From assembly GCA_040901795.1 (NCBI GenBank), contig JBBDYH010000156.1, positions 1 through 12,298 of the forward strand: a stretch of 12,298 nt of DNA. Reading direction: 5' to 3'. Origin of the DNA: JBBDYH01 sp040901795 (GTDB taxonomy: Bacteria > Planctomycetota > Planctomycetia > Pirellulales > JALHPA01). Below are positions 7,440 to 12,298 of this stretch, in pieces. Position 1 is the stretch's first letter. Each line of letters starts with the position of its first letter. Below the pieces are notes generated by a model. The model was not told the origin of the DNA. It ran no database searches and was given only the letters and a program-made list of their open reading frames with translations. The translations under genes were made by a program, and so were the position numbers.

Positions 7440-8768
7440 TTAGCGGGGCATCATTCCTTTTTTGCCGATGCACCAGAGTGCCTCGCTGGTGCGGATGAAC
7501 AGCTCGCCATCGGAGGGTACGATCGATGAATTGCTCGATTCGCCCAGCGAGTTGGTCGATACGAGCTGGAATTTCGGCGAAGCTTTGAAAACGAAGCAAT
7601 CGCCCCCTTGGGTGATCGTGTAGCAGTTGCCGGCGGCGAGAATTACCGATGACCAGTTTGTGCCCGACGAGCCGGCGCCGGACAGCCGTTCCTTCCAGAC
7701 GATCTCGCCCGTCTTTAGCTCGTAGCACTCGGCGATGCCCGGATCATTGTGGATATAGATGTGACCGTCGTGGATCACGCCCGAGCCGATGCGCTGCGGC
7801 TGCTTGTCGAGACGCCAAAGCCGGCGCGACTCGGTGATGTTCCCGCTGCCTCCGGTAGCACTGCCGCCCGCCCGCACGGCGATGGTCGTTCCGCCGTACC
7901 CGCCCATCGCCAAAACGATGCCCTCGTCGTAAATCGGCGACGTATAAACCAGCGGGTTGAGACCGGAACAGGTCCACAACTCGTCGCCGGACTGCGGGTC
8001 GTAGGCGACAAGCCGCCGCGGCCAGCTCATCAGCAGTTGATCGCGGCCTTCGACCTTCATCAGCGTGGGTGTCGTCCACGAGCCGATAAAGTCCGCGCGC
8101 TCCCGGTTTCCGCCGTTGACGTCCGGCGTGGCCGGCTTACCATAGCCCGTCTCCTCGTCCTTCTTCCAGACGGTATCGCCGGTTCTCTTGTCGACGGCGA
8201 GGAGATAGGTCGTCTCGCCGGGGCCGAAGTTGAGGAAACAGAGGTCGCCGTGAATCACCGGCGACGCGCCGCCGCCCCAGATGTGAATCTGCCGGCCAAG
8301 ATCGGTCCGCCGCCACAGCTCCTTGCCGGCAAAGTCGTAACAAAACAGGCCGTCGGACGCAAACGAAGCAATCACGCGCTCGCCATCGGTTACCGGCGAA
8401 GCGCCACAGTAGGGGTTGGTTTCATGCGTCGGCTCCTTCTCCTTGGTAGTGACGCCCTTTTGCCAGAGGAGCTTGCCATCCTGGCGGTCGAAGCACATCA
8501 GCGTGCGGCGGTCGCCGACAGCCTGCGTGACGAACACACGCCCGCGCGAAACGATCGGCGTAGAATTGCCCGGCCCGGGCAGCGGAACTCTCCAGCGGAC
8601 GTTTTCGGTGGCGCTCCACTTAATCGGCAAGTCCTTTTCATTGGAAACGCCGACGCCCTTCGGTCCTCGCCAGGCCGGCCAATCGCCGGCGAATAGGGAG
8701 CTGGCGCCGAACAGAACGAGCAGCAGCAGCGGAACAGGTTTGGCGATCATGAGCATGCTGGGATTCAT
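7440..8768 (-). CDS. Secreted PQQ-like beta-propeller protein
   Basis: This 442-residue exported protein belongs to the PQQ-like (BamB/quinoprotein-like) propeller superfamily. A hydrophobic signal segment (about 11-27, P-V-P-L-L-L-L-V-L-F, then A-S-S-L-F-A-G) is followed by D-W-P-A-W-R-G-P at 29-36, the usual opening of planctomycete members. Blade signatures of the D/x-G-x-x-x-W type occur at D-G-K-L-L-W (97-102), A-G-K-E-L-W (147-152), T-G-D-T-V-W (196-201), S-G-D-E-L-W (260-265) and T-G-E-I-V-W (353-358). Nothing shows that it binds PQQ or is an enzyme; a structural or binding role is equally likely. The start could be the ATG at 8768, 8756 or 8750, and the last two give a more compact signal peptide. 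It is paralogous to the propeller gene at the right edge. Confidence 0.9.
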   Translation of the reverse strand: MNPSMLMIAKPVPLLLLVLFGASSLFAGDWPAWRGPKGVGVSNEKDLPIKWSATENVRWRVPLPGPGNSTPIVSRGRVFVTQAVGDRRTLMCFDRQDGKLLWQKGVTTKEKEPTHETNPYCGASPVTDGERVIASFASDGLFCYDFAGKELWRRTDLGRQIHIWGGGASPVIHGDLCFLNFGPGETTYLLAVDKRTGDTVWKKDEETGYGKPATPDVNGGNRERADFIGSWTTPTLMKVEGRDQLLMSWPRRLVAYDPQSGDELWTCSGLNPLVYTSPIYDEGIVLAMGGYGGTTIAVRAGGSATGGSGNITESRRLWRLDKQPQRIGSGVIHDGHIYIHNDPGIAECYELKTGEIVWKERLSGAGSSGTNWSSVILAAGNCYTITQGGDCFVFKASPKFQLVSTNSLGESSNSSIVPSDGELFIRTSEALWCIGKKGMMPR

Positions 8769-8792
8769 GAGGCGCTGGAGCGATTTGGCCGA

Positions 8793-8814
8793 AGATCGTG
8801 CGGGGGCGCGATCT
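8793..8814. repeat. Nine-base inverted repeat upstream of the PQQ-like gene
   Basis: Bases 8793-8801 (agatcgtgc) and 8806-8814 (gcgcgatct) form a nine-pair stem with one G-T pair and a GGGG loop. It lies 25 bases before the propeller gene start (8768). It has no T-run, so it is a poor terminator for the upstream hemolysin III gene; an operator or leader hairpin is possible. Function unknown. Confidence 0.4.
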
Positions 8815-8943
8815 CTGTAAGCCGTCGCGGCGGGGGGTTGGTCGAGTCGCTGGCGAGGCTTGATTCTTTCCTATGGCCGCGCCACCCGCAAGAGTCTCGG
8901 CGGCAGGGACTCAAGAAAAGCGCGGGCGCTTGGCGTTCGGACA

Positions 8944-9660
8944 TTACAAGGCAAGGGGGCGATCCGGATGCTCATCTGGCCGGGATGGAAGTACGGCAAT
9001 GCGCCAGACAAATGACCAATGGAACAGTGCACCGATCAGAACCGCCAAATGGAATAGCTCGTGGGGATGCACAACGCCGGGGATAATATATGGCCAACGC
9101 ATGAACTCAAGAACCGCCCCGGCCGAATAGGCGATCCCGCCCCAGAGTAGCGGCTTGACAAAAGCAAATCCGTAACGAAGCGCAACGGAAGCACCCGACA
9201 GCGCTCCTAGCCAACCGAGCAGGAGGTACAGGCTGATTCCGAGCCATTCGGCGAACGAGTCGAAATAGACATTCTTCAAGGTGATGCCGGCAATTGCCAC
9301 CGCCCAAATCAGCGTCAGCGGCGCCCAGCGGGACCAACCCTGAAACAGGATCCCGTGAACCGGGGTAAACGTGCCGGCGATGAGCGCGAAAATGGCGCTA
9401 TGGTCGAGGCGCGCCATGACACCCCGAGCGGGGCTGTCGGCGACCATCATATGGTAGACGCCGCTCATCACAAACAGAAAAACAGACGACCCGACATAGA
9501 TGCCGAGCACAGTGCGACGCAGTGAATCGCCCCTCCCGCGCTTCAGTAGACGAGCGCCGAGAACCAAAAAGAGGACCGCGCCGGCAAGATGGCTCAAGAC
9601 GCTGAACGGTTCGTAGAAGCCGGGCAGATTATAGATCGGCGGCGAGGATTGACTCGGCAT
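8944..9660 (-). CDS. Hemolysin III / TrhA-family membrane protein
   Basis: This 238-residue integral membrane protein is of the hemolysin III family, in the PAQR/CREST superfamily of putative metal-dependent hydrolases. About seven hydrophobic segments are visible, including 22-38, 50-68, 86-106, 113-128, 138-156, 168-186 and 200-220. The conserved putative zinc-site residues are all present: S66 and H70 in S-G-V-Y-H, D86 and H87 in L-D-H-S-A-I-F, and H200 and H204 in H-E-L-F-H, with H214 nearby. The length is typical. Despite the name, bacterial members are not proven to be toxins; roles in membrane lipid homeostasis have been proposed. The ATG at 9660 leaves a short N-terminal tail (Y-N-L-P-G-F-Y-E-P-F-S) normal for the family; no Shine-Dalgarno site is seen. 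It stands alone between the LamG gene (253 bases) and the PQQ-like gene (175 bases), both on the same strand. Confidence 0.93.
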   Translation of the reverse strand: MPSQSSPPIYNLPGFYEPFSVLSHLAGAVLFLVLGARLLKRGRGDSLRRTVLGIYVGSSVFLFVMSGVYHMMVADSPARGVMARLDHSAIFALIAGTFTPVHGILFQGWSRWAPLTLIWAVAIAGITLKNVYFDSFAEWLGISLYLLLGWLGALSGASVALRYGFAFVKPLLWGGIAYSAGAVLEFMRWPYIIPGVVHPHELFHLAVLIGALFHWSFVWRIAVLPSRPDEHPDRPLAL

Positions 9661-9913
9661 ATGCGTTTCTGGCAGTTAGGCTCCATCCCTCACGCCTCGA
9701 CTTGCATATCCTGTACCGCACGCTACACGCGAGAATCGAGTGCCACGCATGACCTATGGCCCGACGAGAGAACGGGAATCTCGGCAGGGGGTGGCGCTCG
9801 GAGAGGTCGTGCGTCCGCGGCGGATCGACCTGCTTGCCGAGTCGGCAGATCGTGCCGATATCGATCGCGAAGGGCTGTTGGTCCCCCAGCCATCGGTCAC
9901 TTCGGCCGCGAAA
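9661..9913. other. Intergenic region with one doubtful small reading frame
   Basis: These 253 bases lie between the LamG gene stop and the hemolysin III start and should hold the hemolysin III promoter. I see no clear promoter, terminator or repeat. A plus-strand reading frame at 9740-9949 (69 residues, alternative ATG at 9749) has coding-like G/C-rich third positions and an arginine- and acid-rich product, but it overlaps the LamG gene by 36 bases, lacks a good ribosome site and matches nothing I know. Confidence 0.4.
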
Positions 9914-10789
9914 TCAAGCTTTGCTGCTCCGGCGCCGCCACCACACTAAGCCGAAACATGCCAGTGCGGCCAGCACGAAACTTGATGGCTCAGGAATACT
10001 GACACTGATCACCGCAGCTTGCTGTATTTCCGGCACGGACAGCACTCGATCGTAGATGCGAATGCCGTCCAACAATCCGCTGGCCTGATCCGTGTCGTTG
10101 GCGCCAACCCGTCCGCCAATGACCAGCCGGCCGGCGGCCAAATCGTTTCCAAACAGACTGGTGTCGGAATCCAGGGCATTGCCATTGAGGAAATAGTTGA
10201 TGGCGCCGTTGTTGTAGGTCGCGGCGATGTGCTGCCACTCGCCGAAATTGACGTTGAACGGAGAGGAATCGTTGTCGGCGATCCCATAGGTCGTCATGCG
10301 AATGGCGCTATTGGCGCCGGTGGTTCCGTTGAGCCGCAAGCCGATGCCCCAGCCGCGATCCGCGCCCGCGCCGCTGCCTGTGGAGAAGAACCGGTAGGTG
10401 GAGGCGGCCAAGGTTGGCGCGGCGGGATTGATCCATCCCATGACGGTAAATGCGCCCGTTCGATCCAAGTTCATCGCGGGATTGTTATTGTCCGTTCCAA
10501 TGGTGAAAAACTCATCGGAAGTGGAAGGACCGTATTCAATCGAAGTCCCTAAGGCATTCATCACGGCCAGCGAACCATACGTCCCATTCGGCACACCGGG
10601 CTGACCGTAAGTCAGACTGCCTGTCGGCACACCCGGCGGATGTCCACCCGTGGAGTCAATCAGGTTGCCCGAAGTTTCATCCTGATTCCACACGCCAATC
10701 TGCGCTTGTACGGATGATGCAGCCAAAGCCAGCACGCACAGAAACGCCTGTGGCTTCAAGGCTCGTAAGAGCCATGTTTTCATGTTCAT
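9914..10789 (-). CDS. LamG-like protein with PEP-CTERM sorting signal
   Basis: This is a 291-residue secreted protein. A signal peptide covers residues 1-29 (A-L-A-A-S-S-V-Q-A, then Q-I-G-V-W). The body is a concanavalin/LamG-type jelly roll at about 113-255, with G-A-F-T-V-M-G-W-I (112-120), W-Q-H-I-A-A-T-Y (185-192), I-N-Y-F-L-N-G (197-203) and L-L-D-G-I-R-I-Y-D-R-V-L (239-250). The C-terminus is a textbook PEP-CTERM tail: P-E-P at 266-268, a hydrophobic helix (about 270-284) and R-R-R at 285-287. The tail implies processing by an exosortase encoded elsewhere and delivery to the outer surface or extracellular matrix. LamG domains usually bind carbohydrate or protein, and no ligand can be read here. 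AAGGGA at 10797-10802 supports the ATG at 10789; a second ATG lies two codons on. Confidence 0.93.
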   Translation of the reverse strand: MNMKTWLLRALKPQAFLCVLALAASSVQAQIGVWNQDETSGNLIDSTGGHPPGVPTGSLTYGQPGVPNGTYGSLAVMNALGTSIEYGPSTSDEFFTIGTDNNNPAMNLDRTGAFTVMGWINPAAPTLAASTYRFFSTGSGAGADRGWGIGLRLNGTTGANSAIRMTTYGIADNDSSPFNVNFGEWQHIAATYNNGAINYFLNGNALDSDTSLFGNDLAAGRLVIGGRVGANDTDQASGLLDGIRIYDRVLSVPEIQQAAVISVSIPEPSSFVLAALACFGLVWWRRRSSKA

Positions 10790-10796
10790 CCAGCGA

Positions 10797-10802
10797 TCCC
10801 TT
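10797..10802 (-). promoter_or_regulatory. Shine-Dalgarno site for the LamG gene
   Basis: AAGGGA on the minus strand stands 7 bases before the ATG at 10789, favouring that start over the ATG at 10783. Confidence 0.55.
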
Positions 10803-10871
10803 CAATTCAAACCCTGATGTTCATCGACGACGTCCTCTCGGCTGCCTCTTGCAACGCTGATTCTATTCGAG

Positions 10872-10895
10872 AAATTCCGCGCCCGAAAGGAATTT
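10872..10895. repeat. Seven-base inverted repeat in an AT-rich intergenic patch
   Basis: The arms aaattcc (10872-10878) and ggaattt (10889-10895) are separated by 10 bases, in the 162-base gap between the right-edge propeller gene and the LamG gene. This gap (about 10860-10925) is noticeably AT-richer than its surroundings, so it probably holds the LamG promoter. The repeat could be an operator or a weak terminator; on the minus strand no T-run follows it. Confidence 0.35.
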
Positions 10896-10951
10896 TTCTA
10901 AATTGTGCCGATTTTGTGCATAATGCCTGCCCCCCGGGCATTGATTGCGTC

Positions 10952-12298
10952 TTAGTTGGTGCTCCCAATGCAGTACAAATAGCGGTTCGAGCGGAGATAG
11001 ACCCGGCGGTCCGCGATGGCCGGGCTCGCGTTAAACGTGCCGCGTTCCCCGAGAGAATTCACCGCGAGGACTTCGAATCGCGGTTCGGCCGGCAGGACAT
11101 AGGTCTTGCCGTCTCGGGCGAAGTAATAGAGCTTGCCGTCGCCGAGCACGGGCGAGGCGTAGACCTGTCCACAGTTGGGAACTCGTACTTCGTAGACGAT
11201 CTCGCCCGACGACGCCTTCGCGCAGTAGGCGATGCCCAGGTTCTCGTGCATCCAATAGACGTGGCCATCGTGATAGACCGGCGAGGTGACGTTGGACCCT
11301 TTGCGGCCGGTCCACAAGCGATGCGTCGCCGTCACGTCCCCGCGACCGCCGGCCCGCACCGCCAACGCGCCGCCGCTACGGCCGCCAACGCTGTAGACCA
11401 CGCCCTCGTGGGCGACCATGCTGGGCGCCATATACCAGTTGATGTTCGTCTCGCACGACCAAAGCTCTTTCCCCGTGGCTGGATTGAAGCCCAGGATCTT
11501 GCGCATGATCGCGACGACGAGCTCGGTTTCCCCGTTGCCGGTCGCAACCAAAATCGGAGTGTTCCACGATTCGCGAATGCCGCCGGCGCGCCACACTTCA
11601 TCGCCGGTCTTGCGATCGAGCGCGACCAGCGATTCGCTTTCTACGCCGGCGTTGATGATCACCAGGTCCTGGTACAGCACTGGAGACGTGCCCGAGCCCC
11701 AGCCATGGAGCTTGTCGCCGACGGTGGTGTGCCAAAGTTGCTTGCCGTCGTGGTCGAAGGCCAGCACGCCGGTCTTGCCGAAGGACGCGTAAACCGCTGC
11801 TTCATCCGCGGCCGGCGTGCTCGAGGCGTAGCCGTGTTCTTCGCGGATTCTTTCCTGTTCAGGGAGCTTGGGGACGATGTCGCGGGTCCAGCGGATGCCG
11901 CCGTCGCGCGCGAGCGAGATCAGGTGCAGTTTGAGATCTGCGGGATTGGCTGCTTCGCTCCCTGGATCATTGTAACCACTGTACGCGGTCAGATAGATTC
12001 GGTCGCCGAGAACGATTGGACTCGACGTGCCGGCGCCGGGTAATTCAGTTTTCCAAAGGATGTTCTCATCAGGACCCCAGGTAGTAGGCAGCCCCTGTTC
12101 GTCACTGACGGCGCGGCCGCCTGGACCGCGGAATTGGGGCCAGGTGGAAATGGGGCGATCGGCTCTCTGTTCCGCCGCGGTGACACTCAACGTTGCCAGT
12201 GCTCCGCAAACGATGCCAAGAACCGCTAATACAACCGGCGGACGGTAACCCGAAGCGTGAGCGAGGAACCGGCAGATTCGGCCTCGCTTACGCGTCGG
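10952..12298 (-). CDS. Secreted PQQ-like beta-propeller protein, 5' end open
   Basis: This is a second member of the PQQ-like propeller family, with at least 412 residues from a TTG at 12190 and 448 codons open to the right edge. The mature part opens with T-W-P-Q-F-R-G-P, the counterpart of W-P-A-W-R-G-P in the gene at 7440-8768. Blade signatures include D-G-K-Q-L-W, T-G-D-E-V-W, T-G-K-E-L-W and S-G-E-I-V-Y, and the end (S-L-G-E-R... Y-C-I-G) matches the other copy. Starting at the TTG would remove the signal peptide, yet the frame stays open upstream and encodes V-V-L-A-V-L-G-I-V-C-G-A-L-A then T-L-S-V-T-A-A-E, a good secretion signal. No in-frame ATG or GTG exists before the edge, so the true start probably lies outside. 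Part of this signal falls inside the terminal repeat. It is not shown to bind PQQ or act as an enzyme. Confidence 0.85.
   Translation of the reverse strand, partial: PTRKRGRICRFLAHASGYRPPVVLAVLGIVCGALATLSVTAAEQRADRPISTWPQFRGPGGRAVSDEQGLPTTWGPDENILWKTELPGAGTSSPIVLGDRIYLTAYSGYNDPGSEAANPADLKLHLISLARDGGIRWTRDIVPKLPEQERIREEHGYASSTPAADEAAVYASFGKTGVLAFDHDGKQLWHTTVGDKLHGWGSGTSPVLYQDLVIINAGVESESLVALDRKTGDEVWRAGGIRESWNTPILVATGNGETELVVAIMRKILGFNPATGKELWSCETNINWYMAPSMVAHEGVVYSVGGRSGGALAVRAGGRGDVTATHRLWTGRKGSNVTSPVYHDGHVYWMHENLGIAYCAKASSGEIVYEVRVPNCGQVYASPVLGDGKLYYFARDGKTYVLPAEPRFEVLAVNSLGERGTFNASPAIADRRVYLRSNRYLYCIGSTN
12218..12298 (-). repeat. Dispersed repeat, right copy, with hairpin
   Basis: Bases 12218-12269 are the inverted counterpart of 1-52. 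This copy continues into a hairpin: arm 12250-12266 pairs with arm 12282-12298 over 17 positions with two mismatches, around a 15-base loop. The layout (imperfect hairpin plus a conserved flank) resembles REP/BIME elements, which are spread by RAYT-type transposases. The hairpin is seen directly, the class is inferred. It overlaps the 5' part of the propeller reading frame. Confidence 0.75.

Noticed and set aside
7749..8696. 315-codon open frame on the plus strand
   Set aside because: It is antisense to the PQQ-like gene at 7440-8768 and has no recognisable motif.
8944..9660. A true haemolytic toxin
   Set aside because: The family name is historical. The conserved Ser/Asp/His residues point to the PAQR/CREST superfamily rather than a pore-forming toxin.
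10928..10940. TGCCC-CCC-GGGCA hairpin just after the propeller stop as a terminator
   Set aside because: The stem is only five pairs and no T-run follows on the minus strand.
10817..12043. 408-codon open frame on the plus strand
   Set aside because: It is antisense to the right-edge PQQ-like propeller, which has clear family motifs. The product is low-complexity in V-A-D-R and matches no family; it is a frame shadow caused by high GC.
1..12298. Composite transposon bounded by the inverted 52-bp repeats
   Set aside because: There is no transposase, integrase or target-site duplication, and the contents are ordinary chromosomal planctomycete genes. A dispersed repeat or contig break is simpler.
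7440..12298. PQQ-dependent dehydrogenases
   Set aside because: The two propeller proteins share the blade repeat only. I see no calcium/PQQ active-site signature or cytochrome motif, and they are shorter than true quinoprotein dehydrogenases.

Overview
The window looks like chromosomal DNA of a planctomycete, probably near Pirellulales. The signs are an ECF sigma factor next to a very large zinc-finger/Ser-Thr kinase/TolB-propeller protein, secreted PQQ-like propellers that begin with a W-P-x-(F/W)-R-G-P motif, an exported Gfo/Idh/MocA-type oxidoreductase, and a LamG protein with a PEP-CTERM sorting tail. This rests on family knowledge only, since no rRNA or marker gene is present. The DNA is GC-rich and gene-dense. 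I see no tRNA, rRNA, CRISPR array, transposase or convincing Rho-independent terminator, and no gene-free stretch over 300 bases.

Layout: (a) 1-52 is a dispersed repeat that contains the stop codon of the first gene. (b) 41-1063 (-) is an exported Gfo/Idh/MocA-like protein. (c) 1064-1198 is a divergent intergenic region. (d) 1199-1795 (+) is an ECF sigma factor, followed 28 bases later by (e) 1824-6869 (+), a 1681-residue membrane-spanning kinase with an N-terminal anti-sigma-like zinc finger and about 24 propeller blades on the far side of the membrane. (f) 7007-7378 (+) is a small secreted protein of unknown function. (g) Four genes then run on the minus strand: a PQQ-like propeller (7440-8768), a hemolysin III/TrhA-type membrane protein (8944-9660), a LamG PEP-CTERM protein (9914-10789) and a second PQQ-like propeller (10952 to the right edge, 5' end open).

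Functional reading: the sigma factor and kinase form a plausible one-operon signalling unit. The propellers would sense something outside the cytoplasmic membrane, the kinase and zinc finger would act inside, and the sigma factor would be the output. This is inferred from gene order and domain order. The small secreted protein just downstream may belong to the same transcript. The minus-strand genes encode mostly exported proteins, and I see no pathway joining them.

The most notable points are: (1) the kinase's sensor half is a tandem duplication of a 12-blade module, with the family's usual C-terminal tag (W-x-M-E-N/D-F-L-P-P) preserved as an internal relic between the copies; (2) a 52-bp repeat (48/52 identical, 25-bp perfect core) sits in inverted orientation at both ends of the window, supplying the stop codon and last codons of one gene and part of the apparent signal-peptide coding of another, and carrying a REP-like hairpin.
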